Shown: one piece after another, positions 1-9,114 of the stretch
Layout: every line of letters begins with the position of its first letter
Numbering within the stretch: the first letter of the stretch is position 1
NCBI GenBank assembly: GCA_964621225.1
Contig: CAZULK010000013.1
Span: forward strand, 1-33,377
From: CAYNUJ01 sp964621225
GTDB taxonomy: Bacteria; Bacteroidota; Ignavibacteria; Ignavibacteriales; Melioribacteraceae
Direction of reading: 5' to 3'
Length of the DNA: 33,377 nt
Made by a program: the position numbers and the translations under genes
The notes under the pieces: model-generated
Told to the model about the DNA's origin: nothing
The model's input: the letters and a program-made list of their open reading frames with translations, nothing else
Databases searched by the model: none

Positions 1-137
1 TATGATTTTATTTTAATAAGACACCTTGGGCTGTTTTTCATGCTTTGTCTCATTTAAAAAACAGTTCATTTTGACCCATTTTTTTATTACATTAGCGTAT
101 TAAATAAGACAAAACATATAATTAAGGATTTTATATT

Positions 138-2813
138 ATGCCTAATCAAAACAAAAGCAATCCGTTGTTTGATGAATTAGAATTACAAGAGTGGCTGGAA
201 TCATTGGAGTATGTACTTCAATCGGGTGGACCGGAAAAAGTACGTGAACTTTTGAATGAGCTCGACACTTATGCTCACGAGTCGGGTGTTGACCTTCCGT
301 TCACAGCCAACACTCCTTATATAAACACAATTCCGAAATCGAAACAACCTCCATTCCCCGGAGGCAGAGAGATAGAAAGAAGAATAAAAAGCATTATTCG
401 TTGGAATGCTATGGCTATGGTTGTTCGAGCCAACAAACATTCCTCCGGCATTGGCGGACATATATCCACCTTTGCTTCAGCTGCAACTTTATACGAAATA
501 GCATTCAACCATTTCTTCAAAGGAAAAGACGACGGAGAAATGGGCGATATTATATATTTCCAAGGACATGCTGCTCCGGGAATTTACGCCCGTGCATTTT
601 TGGAAGGCAGAATTTCGGTTGAACAACTTGAAAACTTCCGAAGGGAATTAGCCGAAGGAGGAGGTTTATCTTCATATCCTCACCCATGGTTAATGCCGGA
701 CTTTTGGGAGTTCCCCACGGTTTCGATGGGATTGGGACCGATTCAAGCAATTTATCAAGCAAGATTCAGCCGTTATTTGGAAGACAGAGGATTAAAAAAA
801 CCGGGCGGAAGAATTTGGGCATTCTTGGGTGACGGTGAAACCGATGAACCTGAAACACTCGGTGCAATTTCTTTGGCAGCAAGAGAAAAATTGGACAATC
901 TTACATTTGTCATTAATTGTAATCTTCAAAGATTGGACGGGCCGGTTAGAGGTAACGGAAATATTGTTCAGGAATTGGAAGCGGTATTCCGCGGTGCCGG
1001 TTGGAACGTAATTAAAGTAATTTGGGGCGGTGAATGGGATGACCTGCTCGAAAAAGATAAAACCGGACTCCTAGTTAAAAGAATGAACGAAGTGGTTGAC
1101 GGCGAATCCCAAAAATACATAGTGGAACCCGGAAGTTATGTAAGGAATCACTTCTTTGGCAAATATCCCGAACTGCTTAAATTAGTAGAAAATTTAACCG
1201 ACGAACAGATTCAAAAAATGAAACGGGGCGGACACGATCCCGAAAAGGTTTATGCTGCATATAAAGCTGCAGTAGAACATAAAGGTCAGCCAACGGTTAT
1301 TCTTGCCCGAACAGTGAAGGGTTATGGAATGGGCGAAGCCGGTGAAGGTAAAAACATTACACACCAACAGAAAAAATTGAATGAAGAAGAGTTGATGCAT
1401 TTCAGAACAAGATTCGGAATTCCAATTTCCGACGAAGATGTTGCAGAAGCTCCATTCTATCGTCCTCCGGAAGATTCTCCTGAAATAACTTACTTGAAAA
1501 ACAGAAGAAAAGAACTGGGAGGATATGTTCCGAAAAGGATTGTAAGAAATCATCCCATTCAAACACCTAGCGAAGAGTTGTTCGAAGAGTTTTATAAAGG
1601 AACCGGCGACAGGGAAGCTTCCACCACAATGGTATTTGTTAGAATGCTAACAAAATTGTTGAAAGACAAAGAGGTGGGTAAACTAATTGTTCCTATCGTT
1701 CCCGACGAAGCAAGAACTTTCGGAATGGAAGCTTTGTTCCGCCAGGTTGGAATTTATTCCCACGTAGGACAGTTATATGAACCCGTTGACAGAGATAGTT
1801 TGCTTTATTACAAAGAAGCAAAAGACGGTCAGATACTTGAAGAAGGAATTACGGAAGCTGGTTCGATGTCGTCGTTCATTGCAGCGGGAACAGCCTATGC
1901 AAACCATGGTGTGAATACCATTCCGTTCTTTATCTATTATTCAATGTTCGGTTTTCAAAGAATTGGAGACCTTGCTTGGGCTGCCGCCGATATGAGATGT
2001 AAAGGTTTCTTGATTGGAGGTACTTCCGGAAGAACAACTTTAGCGGGAGAAGGATTACAGCATCAAGACGGACAGAGTCATTTACTTTCTTACCCCATTC
2101 CGAACTTAAAAGCTTACGATCCGGCATTCGCTTACGAAATTGCCGTGATTATCCGGGAAGGCATTTATAGAATGTATGAGAAACAAGAAGATATTTTCTA
2201 TTACATTACCGTAATGAATGAAAATTATGCACAGCCCGAAATGCCGAAAGGTAAAAATATTAAAGAAGGTATTTTGAAAGGCATGTATAAATACCGCGCT
2301 TCCAAAAAGCCATCCAGAATTAAAGCCCATTTAATGGGTAGCGGTGCAATTATGAACGAAGTGCTGAAGGCTCAAGAAATATTGGAAGAAAAATATAGCG
2401 TTTCTGCAGATGTTTGGAGTGTAACAAGCTACAAAGAACTCCATCTTGATGCACTTGAGACAGAACGTTGGAACAGAATGAACCCAACTAAAAAGCAAAA
2501 AGAACCGTATATAGCAAAAGTCACAAAGAACGATAAGGGTGTGTTTGTTGCTGCATCCGATTATGTACAAATACTACCCGATTCAATTTCGAGATGGTTA
2601 CCCGGTTCGTTGCATAGTTTGGGAACATTCGGATTCGGCAGAAGCGAAACAAGGGAATCTTTGAGAGATTTCTTTGAAGTGGATGCAAAACATATTGCTT
2701 ACGCTGCGCTTTATTCTCTTTATACCGAGAATAAAGTAAAGGCCGATGTATTGAAAAAAGCCGTTAAGGAATTAGGCATTAATACGGACAAACAGAATCC
2801 AATGTTCAGCTAA
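138..2813 (+). CDS. aceE: Pyruvate dehydrogenase E1 component, homodimeric AceE type
   Basis: This is the thiamine-diphosphate-dependent E1 subunit, which decarboxylates pyruvate and reductively acetylates the lipoyl groups of E2 in the cytosolic pyruvate dehydrogenase complex. The 891-residue length matches the homodimeric AceE family (about 890), not the split alpha/beta type. The ThDP-binding motif GDGETDEP lies at residues 231-238, followed by NCN at 260-262 and the AceE-typical QRLDGPVRGNG stretch. An N-terminal segment rich in acidic residues (about 1-60) fits the family's E2-docking region. The ATG is preceded by AAGGA at about 124-128. The gene opens an operon with a methyltransferase-like gene, aceF and lpd. 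Upstream, bases 1-137 contain TTGACC at 71-76 and TATTAA at 98-103, but the 21-base spacing is too long to call a promoter. Identification is very secure. Confidence 0.97.
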   Translation: MPNQNKSNPLFDELELQEWLESLEYVLQSGGPEKVRELLNELDTYAHESGVDLPFTANTPYINTIPKSKQPPFPGGREIERRIKSIIRWNAMAMVVRANKHSSGIGGHISTFASAATLYEIAFNHFFKGKDDGEMGDIIYFQGHAAPGIYARAFLEGRISVEQLENFRRELAEGGGLSSYPHPWLMPDFWEFPTVSMGLGPIQAIYQARFSRYLEDRGLKKPGGRIWAFLGDGETDEPETLGAISLAAREKLDNLTFVINCNLQRLDGPVRGNGNIVQELEAVFRGAGWNVIKVIWGGEWDDLLEKDKTGLLVKRMNEVVDGESQKYIVEPGSYVRNHFFGKYPELLKLVENLTDEQIQKMKRGGHDPEKVYAAYKAAVEHKGQPTVILARTVKGYGMGEAGEGKNITHQQKKLNEEELMHFRTRFGIPISDEDVAEAPFYRPPEDSPEITYLKNRRKELGGYVPKRIVRNHPIQTPSEELFEEFYKGTGDREASTTMVFVRMLTKLLKDKEVGKLIVPIVPDEARTFGMEALFRQVGIYSHVGQLYEPVDRDSLLYYKEAKDGQILEEGITEAGSMSSFIAAGTAYANHGVNTIPFFIYYSMFGFQRIGDLAWAAADMRCKGFLIGGTSGRTTLAGEGLQHQDGQSHLLSYPIPNLKAYDPAFAYEIAVIIREGIYRMYEKQEDIFYYITVMNENYAQPEMPKGKNIKEGILKGMYKYRASKKPSRIKAHLMGSGAIMNEVLKAQEILEEKYSVSADVWSVTSYKELHLDALETERWNRMNPTKKQKEPYIAKVTKNDKGVFVAASDYVQILPDSISRWLPGSLHSLGTFGFGRSETRESLRDFFEVDAKHIAYAALYSLYTENKVKADVLKKAVKELGINTDKQNPMFS

Positions 2814-2819
2814 AGTAGA

Positions 2820-3680
2820 ATGAATTGTAAAGTTTGCGGAAAATCCGGTATTAAAACTATTGGGGCTCCGGTTGTGGAGCCCGGCTTTGAAAATTTTATA
2901 CGACACGATTATAAAGTTGTTAGATGCAGAAATTGCGGATTCTATTTTTTAGATCCGGAAATCGATCTATCGCTTTATGAGTGGGAAAAGGTTTTGAGTT
3001 CTGTCGATACGATAAATAAGTATTCGAAGATAATGCTCGGCAAAAAAGAGATTGCCGACCGCCTCGATTCACTTGTTACTTACACCGGGGTAAAAGATAT
3101 CGATATTCTTATTACCGGTTGTAACACGGGTCTTGCGGTTGAAGAAGCTTTATCGAGAGGATGGAAGGTTACCGCTGTTGATGAAGTAGATAACCGTAAA
3201 AACGGAGCAAGAGCCGAAGGAGTAATCTTTTACGAAGGAGAATTTGAAAAGTTGAATTTCAAAGGAAGTAAATTCGACATTATATTTTCCGATTTGAGCT
3301 TAAATAGATCGGCTAATGTGCCCGGATTCCTGACAAAAATTAAATCTCTTCTTAAAATCGACGGATATTCATTCATTAGAGTATTCAATTCAAATTCGCT
3401 TGAAGCTAGAATTGAAGAATTACAAAACAAAACAAGCGGAAAAGAAAAGCTTTCGGCTAGAATTCAACCTTTTACTTTTCCATACTCAGTGTCGGGCTTC
3501 GATAAGAACAATATCAAAGTTGCTCTTAAGCGAAGCAGTTTAAAACTGATTGAAATGAAATTAAATAATTTGAACAAAAGTGACAGTATTGTTAAAAGAC
3601 TTGCAAAATTACCTCTTTCCATTACTGCGAGTTTTTTAAATAGAAGTAATTATATAGAATTGATAATAAAAAGTTTATAA
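2820..3680 (+). CDS. Zinc-ribbon SAM-dependent methyltransferase-like protein inside the PDH operon
   Basis: A 286-residue protein of unknown substrate. The N-terminus carries two CxxC pairs (C3/C6 and C36/C39), which look like a small zinc ribbon. From about residue 90 a class I methyltransferase-like Rossmann region follows, with ITGCNTG in place of the usual glycine-rich SAM motif I, an acidic residue after the second strand (VTAVDEVD), and FDIIFSDLSL as the motif IV-like strand. This order resembles the Methyltransf_23-type proteins that have an N-terminal zinc-binding domain. It starts 6 bases after the aceE stop and ends 17 bases before aceF, so it is almost certainly cotranscribed with the pyruvate dehydrogenase genes. 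The glycine motif is degenerate (GCNTG), so catalytic activity is not assured. The methyltransferase fold is inferred; a role in modifying the complex is only a guess from position. Confidence 0.75.
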   Translation: MNCKVCGKSGIKTIGAPVVEPGFENFIRHDYKVVRCRNCGFYFLDPEIDLSLYEWEKVLSSVDTINKYSKIMLGKKEIADRLDSLVTYTGVKDIDILITGCNTGLAVEEALSRGWKVTAVDEVDNRKNGARAEGVIFYEGEFEKLNFKGSKFDIIFSDLSLNRSANVPGFLTKIKSLLKIDGYSFIRVFNSNSLEARIEELQNKTSGKEKLSARIQPFTFPYSVSGFDKNNIKVALKRSSLKLIEMKLNNLNKSDSIVKRLAKLPLSITASFLNRSNYIELIIKSL

Positions 3681-3697
3681 AATCAAATGGGTTAAAA

Positions 3698-5350
3698 ATG
3701 GCAAAAGAATTTAAATTACCCGAATTAGGTGAGAATATAGAAAAGGCTCAGATATTAAAAGTCTTGGTCAAACCAGGTGACACGGTAAAAAAAGACCAAA
3801 CTTTATTCGAGTTGGAAACTGACAAAGCAACGGTTGAAGTTCCGTCTGAATTCGATGGCACTATCGAAACAGTTAACGTAAACGACGGCGACGAAATTCC
3901 CGTAGGTACGGTTGTTTTGACATACAACGAAGCGGGAACAGGTACTCAAACTGAAGTTAAAGAAGAAGCGGCTGAAGTAACAGAAAAGCCCGTGGAAAAA
4001 GTGGAAGAACCGGCTCAGGTTAAACAGGAAACCGAACCCGTGTCTACAGGAAAGCCCGAGATGTTCGAATTTAAATTACCTGAACTGGGCGAGGGAATTA
4101 CATCGGCACAAATATTAAAGGTGCTCGTAAAACCGGGAGATAATGTTGAAAAAGACCAAACTCTTTTTGAATTGGAAACGGATAAAGCAACGGTCGAGGT
4201 TCCTTCCGAAGTATCGGGTACAATTAAATCCGTAAATGTTAAAGACGGAGATACTGCTAATATTGGAGACGTAATGCTTGTAATTGAAACTACAAGTTCA
4301 ACACCGATAAAGGCCAAAGAACCGGTTCAAACAAGCGTTCCAAAAGAAGTTAAAACCGAAACAACAACTGCAAAAGCTCCAACTCCGTCTAGCGATCTAT
4401 CGCAACCATCTCCTTTAACAGCAAAGAAGGCAAAAACACAAATGCCACAGAGAATTGCACCTGCATCACCCTCTGTAAGAAGATTTGCCCGTGAAATCGG
4501 TATAGACATTCACGAAGTGCGCGGAAGCGGTCCGGGAGGAAGGATTTCAGTTGAAGATGTGAAAGCTTTTGCAAAAAACTTAAACGAACAAATAAAGAAA
4601 AGCGGCAGTGCCGTTGGTATAAAAACAGAAGCGCTTCCCGACTTTTCAAAATGGGGCGAAGTTGATGTTCAACCGATGAACAATATACGGAAAAAGACCG
4701 CACAGCATTTGAGCTATGCATGGAGCACTGTTCCTCACGTAACCCAGTTTGACAAAGCAGATATAACCGAACTGGAAAAACTCCGGAAGAAATATGGCGA
4801 AAAAGTTAAAGCCCAAGGGGGTAAATTGACGGTTACTTCCATATTGCTTAAAATTGTTGCTGCGGCTTTAAAAGAATTCCCGCAATTCAACGCCAGCGTG
4901 GACATGCAAAACAACACCGTGATTTACAAAAAATATTACAACATTGGAGTTGCCGTCGATACCGAAAAAGGTCTTCTTGTGCCTGTAATCAAAGACGTTG
5001 ATAAGAAAAGCATTACAGAGCTTTCGATTGAGTTATCGGAAATATCGGCAAAAGCTCGCTCCGGTAAATTAACCTTGGATGAAATGCAAGGAGGAAACTT
5101 TTCGATTAGTAACTTGGGTGGAATCGGCGGAACGGCATTCACACCAATAGTTAATTCACCCGAAGTGGCGATTCTCGGAATTTCCAGAGGCTCATATGAG
5201 CAAGTTTATATTAATGGCGAATTCCAAGCAAGACTAATGCTTCCACTCTCCCTCAGTTATGATCACAGAATAATTGACGGTGCAGACGGAGCAAGATTTA
5301 TCAGATGGATATCAACAGCATTGGAAGAACCATTCAGCATTTTATTGTAA
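3698..5350 (+). CDS. aceF: Dihydrolipoamide acetyltransferase, E2 of pyruvate dehydrogenase, two lipoyl domains
   Basis: E2 forms the core of the complex and transfers the acetyl group from lipoyl-lysine to CoA. Two lipoyl domains lie at about residues 3-78 and 123-197. Their lipoylated lysines are in ETDKATVEVPS, at K43 and K163, exactly 120 residues apart. They are joined by Glu/Val/Pro/Lys-rich linkers. A peripheral E1/E3-binding domain follows at about 254-293 (SPSVRRFAREIG, GSGPGGRIS). The catalytic domain runs from about 325 to 550 and ends in the acetyltransferase motif DHRIIDG, with H523 and D527 as the catalytic pair. There are 550 residues, a usual size for a two-lipoyl E2. No clear Shine-Dalgarno site precedes the ATG. 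It lies 17 bases after the methyltransferase-like gene and 40 bases before lpd. A 2-oxoglutarate dehydrogenase E2 is unlikely because aceE is in the same operon. Confidence 0.95.
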   Translation: MAKEFKLPELGENIEKAQILKVLVKPGDTVKKDQTLFELETDKATVEVPSEFDGTIETVNVNDGDEIPVGTVVLTYNEAGTGTQTEVKEEAAEVTEKPVEKVEEPAQVKQETEPVSTGKPEMFEFKLPELGEGITSAQILKVLVKPGDNVEKDQTLFELETDKATVEVPSEVSGTIKSVNVKDGDTANIGDVMLVIETTSSTPIKAKEPVQTSVPKEVKTETTTAKAPTPSSDLSQPSPLTAKKAKTQMPQRIAPASPSVRRFAREIGIDIHEVRGSGPGGRISVEDVKAFAKNLNEQIKKSGSAVGIKTEALPDFSKWGEVDVQPMNNIRKKTAQHLSYAWSTVPHVTQFDKADITELEKLRKKYGEKVKAQGGKLTVTSILLKIVAAALKEFPQFNASVDMQNNTVIYKKYYNIGVAVDTEKGLLVPVIKDVDKKSITELSIELSEISAKARSGKLTLDEMQGGNFSISNLGGIGGTAFTPIVNSPEVAILGISRGSYEQVYINGEFQARLMLPLSLSYDHRIIDGADGARFIRWISTALEEPFSILL

Positions 5351-5390
5351 TACGATATTCTTTGTGAAATATTAAATACAGGAAAAGAAA

Positions 5391-6794
5391 ATGAAAAAAT
5401 TAGTAGTTATTGGAGCCGGACCGGGAGGTTACGCCGCGGCATTTCAAGCGGCAGATATGGGAATGGACGTGACATTGGTGGACAAAGAAAAAAATCCCGG
5501 CGGAGTTTGTCTTTACAGAGGATGTATTCCCTCCAAAGCTTTGCTTCACATTGCAAAATTATTGAACGAAACAAAGGAAGCGAAAAAGTGGGGAATTACA
5601 TTTGGCGAACCGCAAATCGATATTAAACGTGTAAGAGCCTTTAAGAATAAGGTGATTGCCAAATTAACCGGCGGCACGGGAATGTTGGCAAGACAAAGGA
5701 ATATCAACTACATACAGGGTTTGGCAAAATTTAATTCGTCCAAAAGTGTTACAATCGAAAAAGTTGACGGCGGAACGGAAACTGTCGATTTTGATTATGC
5801 AATAATAGCGGTTGGATCAAAACCTGCAATGATTCCGGGCGTTCAACTTTCCGAAAGAATCATTAACTCTACCGGAGCTCTCGAACTAAACGATGTTCCC
5901 GAGAAAATGTTAATCGTTGGCGGTGGTTATATCGGACTGGAAATGGGCTCTGTATATGCAGCTCTTGGAAGCAAAATAACTGTGGTTGAAATGCTACCAA
6001 ATCTATTGCCCGGTGCCGATCCCGACCTTGTTCAAGTATTAAGCAGAAGCCTTACACCTAAATTCGAGAATGTTTATTTAAACACAAAGGTTGCGGAAAT
6101 CAAAGAAACCGGGGATAAGGTTGTTGTTAAGTTCGAAGGAGAAAAAGTTAAAGAACCCGTTCAAGAATTCGACAAAGTACTAATTTCCATAGGAAGAAAG
6201 CCTGTTACCGATGGATTGGGCTTGGAGAATACAAGTGTGCAACTAAATGAAAGAGGCTTTATTGTTGTGGACGAAAAACGTCAGACAGACGATCCCAATA
6301 TTTTCGCAATTGGCGATATTGTTGGTGGAGCCATGCTTGCGCATAAAGCTTCGGCAGAAGGAAAAGTAGCCGTCGAAGCTATTGCAGGCGAAAAGGTTGC
6401 ATTCGAACCTGCAGCAATTCCCGGCGTTGTGTTCACAGATCCGGAATTGGCTTGGGCAGGATTAACGGAAACCGAAGCTAATGAAAAAGGTATTGAAGTT
6501 ACCGTTACAAAATTCCCATGGGGTGCAAGCGGTAGAGCTGTTACGTTGGATAGAAATGATGGTCTGACGAAAATTATCGCCGACAAAAACACCGGCAGAA
6601 TACTTGGTGTTGGAATAGTTGGGCCCGGAGCCGGAGAGATGATTGCCGAAGGAACATTGGCAATTGAGATGGCTGCCGTTGCAAAGGATGTTGCATATAC
6701 TATTCACGCTCACCCTACCTTGTCGGAAACATTTATGGAAGCAGCGGAAATGTTCTTCGGACAAGCAACCCACATGTATAAACCTAATAAATAA
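5391..6794 (+). CDS. lpdA: Dihydrolipoyl dehydrogenase, E3 of pyruvate dehydrogenase
   Basis: E3 is the FAD-dependent enzyme that reoxidises dihydrolipoyl groups of E2 and passes electrons to NAD+. The FAD-binding GAGPGG motif is at residues 8-13, the redox-active disulfide is C40/C45 in CLYRGCIPSK, the NAD-binding motif is GGGYIGLE at about 177-184, and the second FAD motif is FAIGDI near 305. The C-terminal dimerisation domain ends with HAHPTLSE, giving the His441/Glu446 catalytic pair of the partner subunit. The 467-residue length is normal. AGGA precedes the ATG by about ten bases. It is the last gene of the operon, followed directly by a 9-bp-stem hairpin. The same E3 may also serve other 2-oxoacid dehydrogenases or a glycine cleavage system, as is common, but the window does not show this. 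Confidence 0.96.
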   Translation: MKKLVVIGAGPGGYAAAFQAADMGMDVTLVDKEKNPGGVCLYRGCIPSKALLHIAKLLNETKEAKKWGITFGEPQIDIKRVRAFKNKVIAKLTGGTGMLARQRNINYIQGLAKFNSSKSVTIEKVDGGTETVDFDYAIIAVGSKPAMIPGVQLSERIINSTGALELNDVPEKMLIVGGGYIGLEMGSVYAALGSKITVVEMLPNLLPGADPDLVQVLSRSLTPKFENVYLNTKVAEIKETGDKVVVKFEGEKVKEPVQEFDKVLISIGRKPVTDGLGLENTSVQLNERGFIVVDEKRQTDDPNIFAIGDIVGGAMLAHKASAEGKVAVEAIAGEKVAFEPAAIPGVVFTDPELAWAGLTETEANEKGIEVTVTKFPWGASGRAVTLDRNDGLTKIIADKNTGRILGVGIVGPGAGEMIAEGTLAIEMAAVAKDVAYTIHAHPTLSETFMEAAEMFFGQATHMYKPNK

Positions 6795-6801
6795 TTTTAC
6801 C

Positions 6802-6835
6802 GCGGCTTGATTATTCAAGCCGCTCTCTATTTTTT
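6802..6835 (+). terminator. Rho-independent terminator after lpdA
   Basis: A perfect 9-bp stem, GCGGCTTGA (6802-6810) and TCAAGCCGC (6815-6823), encloses a 4-base loop and is followed by TCTCTATTTTTT. It lies eight bases past the lpdA stop. The T-run touches the stop codon of the convergent glycosyltransferase gene, so the hairpin may also slow transcription from the other side, although the minus-strand tail (GTAAAATTAT) is poor in T. Confidence 0.88.
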
Positions 6836-8144
6836 ATTCATCACTATTTTCATATCCAATTTTCAACCGGGAAAAGTAATCCTTCTTTGTTAACCAGCCA
6901 TATAATAATAGACCGAAAAATGGAATGTATTCCAATAGATATACCCAAGTAAATTCTTTCCACTCCGTTTGAAGCGGAGAAAAGTTAGACAGGTTGATCA
7001 AGAATAGAAAGATTATCACCGCCGAATGTGGTACGAAAGGAATTAATATTGCTATCCAGCAAAGATACCAAGGAAATATCGTAGGCATGAATGCAATATA
7101 AATAACCCAAGAATAGAAAAGGTATTTCCACGAGGATTTTGTATAAACGAAAAGAAATATTAATCCACCGGCCAATAGAACAAATGAAATCGCATGTGCG
7201 GTATATCCGTTTTTTGTAATGAGCGAGACCAATGAATATATACTTCCGTTAAAACTCCATGAAGAAGAATAGGCCATAAATGAAGAGAAAATCTTTTCTC
7301 CGGCAGACAAAAAGGGTAACATGCTTAAAACAAAAACGAAAACAGACACAATACCAAACAACAATCCTTTTTTCCACCCCTTATATAATACTATAAAAGG
7401 AAGCATTATCATTGCATACGGCTTTATCGAAATTGCCAACCCGAAAAGAAATGCACCAATATGAAGTTTTTCTTCCTCTATTAAATACAAGGATATTATA
7501 AAAAACATTAGACCGATTACATCGATGTGCGAATTGATGAAGAATTCCATAATGGGAAGAGGAAGCCATGCATACAAAATAATATTCCTTTCAGGAATTT
7601 TATAATTGCCCAGTAGTTTGAATAAAAATAACATGGTTATAAATTCTGCTAAAAGATAAAGAAGCTTTAGTCCGGTATCATTTTCACCGCTTATCAAATA
7701 TCCCAAAGCGAAAACTGATTGAGCAGCACCCGGGTAAATCGAAGTCATATGAGGATAAGTAACCTTTTCCGGGAAATCTTTTGAATGAAGTGGCAAAAGT
7801 TCTTTGCTATCCGGCGGGTAAAGAAATGGATTCTCTCCGTGAGCTACAACCTTTCCTTCCCATATATATCGGTAAACATCGTCACTGGTTGATATGTTCG
7901 AAGGAACGAGAACAATCCTAAACAATACCGCAAAAAGAATAATTAATTTTATGTCTCCCCTTTCAACATCTTTCTCTCTTAATAAATAAAACAATCCGAA
8001 GCATAGGATAAATTCTATTGCGTATATAATCATAAACATCGGGATGCTTTTGCCTTGCTGGGCAATTGGGAAACTCATGTAGATCAGTAGACTGACCATA
8101 CCAAAAAATAAAATAATATTGCGGGTGGAAATTTTACTCAGCAT
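6834..8144 (-). CDS. Polytopic membrane glycosyltransferase, GT87/mannosyltransferase-like
   Basis: A 436-residue integral membrane protein with roughly ten to twelve hydrophobic segments from residue 10 to the C-terminus. The region around residues 100-140 carries STSDDVYRYIWEGKVV followed by GENPFLYPP, an acidic loop typical of the GT-C fold polyprenol-phosphate-dependent glycosyltransferases (GT87/DUF2029 and PIG-M-like mannosyltransferases). The acidic pair is the likely catalytic site. Such enzymes add a sugar from a lipid-linked donor to a glycan or protein on the outer side of the inner membrane. The sugar and acceptor cannot be read from the sequence. It is convergent with the pyruvate dehydrogenase operon and is separated from the downstream-numbered SDR gene by 173 bases that include that gene's terminator, so it is probably a single-gene unit. 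The gene ends in a charged tail. Confidence 0.8.
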   Translation of the reverse strand: MLSKISTRNIILFFGMVSLLIYMSFPIAQQGKSIPMFMIIYAIEFILCFGLFYLLREKDVERGDIKLIILFAVLFRIVLVPSNISTSDDVYRYIWEGKVVAHGENPFLYPPDSKELLPLHSKDFPEKVTYPHMTSIYPGAAQSVFALGYLISGENDTGLKLLYLLAEFITMLFLFKLLGNYKIPERNIILYAWLPLPIMEFFINSHIDVIGLMFFIISLYLIEEEKLHIGAFLFGLAISIKPYAMIMLPFIVLYKGWKKGLLFGIVSVFVFVLSMLPFLSAGEKIFSSFMAYSSSWSFNGSIYSLVSLITKNGYTAHAISFVLLAGGLIFLFVYTKSSWKYLFYSWVIYIAFMPTIFPWYLCWIAILIPFVPHSAVIIFLFLINLSNFSPLQTEWKEFTWVYLLEYIPFFGLLLYGWLTKKDYFSRLKIGYENSDE

Positions 8145-8249
8145 AATATCAATACTTTATTAATCATGGTTATAAGATAATATTATGATGAATATGATGC
8201 TAACGGATTCTAGTTTGAAGTTGAGAATGCAGGGTTATATTTATTGGAC

Positions 8250-8280
8250 AAAAAAAAGCCCGACGAATAAACTGCCGGGC
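8250..8280 (-). terminator. Rho-independent terminator of the tetR/MBL/SDR operon
   Basis: Read on the minus strand, GCCCGGC pairs with GTCGGGC around a 9-base loop and is followed by eight T residues (the A-run at 8250-8257). One pair is G-U on the minus strand but becomes an A-C mismatch on the plus strand, so the hairpin is better formed in the minus-strand transcript. It lies about 37 bases past the stop codon of the SDR gene ending at 8318. Confidence 0.88.
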
Positions 8281-8317
8281 ATTACTTACATGGTTTCAAT
8301 TTGTTTCTGTAACTAAA

Positions 8318-9106
8318 CTATTTTATCTCTTGCATCTTTCTTATCATCTTCAACGCAATCTTTTTAGGAGTAAAGGGAACAAATTTCAACATTATTCTAT
8401 CTACGGCTTTTATAGCAGTCAATTGAGCATACTTCCCTTTCAACATTGCATCATATCCGTCCTTGGCAACGGTTTCTCCGGTAAATTTAACATTCTTGAA
8501 CAAATCCGTATTGTTCAAATTGGCAACGTCACTGAATTCCGTCTTTGTTGCTCCGGGTAAAAGCATTGTTGCCGTAACGTTTGTTCCCATCAATTCTCCA
8601 ATTAATCCATAAGTGAAAGAGGTAACAAATGCCTTTGTTGCAAAGTAAACGGATTGCATCGGACCTCCGGGAGGCAACGATGCAGAGGATGAAACATTCA
8701 ATATTCTACCGCTGTTTCTTTCGAGCATTTCCGGCAAAAATAAATAAGTTAATTTAACCAAGGCAGTAATATTTAAATTGATCATATCAATTTGTTTTTC
8801 CAAAGGAATTTCGTGAAAAAATCCTTGTGCGCCGAATCCTGCATTGTTGATGAGATATTCAATTTCAATTCCCATTTTTTTCACTTCATCAAATACTTCA
8901 TCCGCAGCCGTTGGAATACTTAAATCTTTCACAATAAGATGCACAGTTACTGCAAATTCCTTTTCGAGTTGAGTTTTTAACTCTTCAAGTTTTTCTTTTC
9001 GTCTGGCAACCAAAACCAAATTTCCGCCTTTTGATGCGTGTACTTTGGCCAGTTCTTTACCTATTCCGGAGGAAGCCCCCGTTATTAAAGCATATTTACC
9101 GTTCAT
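8318..9106 (-). CDS. Short-chain dehydrogenase/reductase (classical SDR, DltE/YqjQ-like)
   Basis: A 262-residue NAD(P)-dependent oxidoreductase of the classical SDR family. The cofactor motif TGASSGIG is at residues 9-16, a basic pair (R35/R36) after the second strand suggests NADP preference, NNAG is at 87-90, and the catalytic triad is S141, Y154 and K158 (YFATK). Start choice is supported by AGGAGA about six bases before the ATG. It is the last gene of a minus-strand unit and lies 8 bases after the second SDR gene, so the two are cotranscribed. The C-terminal tail (about 235-262) is basic and hydrophobic, as in SDRs that act on lipid-like or carbonyl substrates at membranes. The substrate is not known. 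Family assignment is secure; the physiological role is not. Confidence 0.92.
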   Translation of the reverse strand: MNGKYALITGASSGIGKELAKVHASKGGNLVLVARRKEKLEELKTQLEKEFAVTVHLIVKDLSIPTAADEVFDEVKKMGIEIEYLINNAGFGAQGFFHEIPLEKQIDMINLNITALVKLTYLFLPEMLERNSGRILNVSSSASLPPGGPMQSVYFATKAFVTSFTYGLIGELMGTNVTATMLLPGATKTEFSDVANLNNTDLFKNVKFTGETVAKDGYDAMLKGKYAQLTAIKAVDRIMLKFVPFTPKKIALKMIRKMQEIK

Positions 9107-9114
9107 CTTCTCTC

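Noticed and set aside
1..137. Possible promoter TTGACC (71-76) with TATTAA (98-103), and TAAGACA occurring twice upstream of aceE.
   Set aside because: The hexamer spacing is 21 bases, too long for sigma-70, and the 7-base repeat is too short and AT-rich to mean anything.
194..2600. Several long open frames on the opposite strand of aceE and in other frames of it.
   Set aside because: They overlap a very secure gene, have no recognisable domains and no Shine-Dalgarno or promoter support.
3698..4300. Nearly identical protein stretches at two places in aceF, possibly a tandem duplication of recent date.
   Set aside because: They are two normal lipoyl domains of an E2; the DNA has diverged at many synonymous positions, so it is not a recent repeat.
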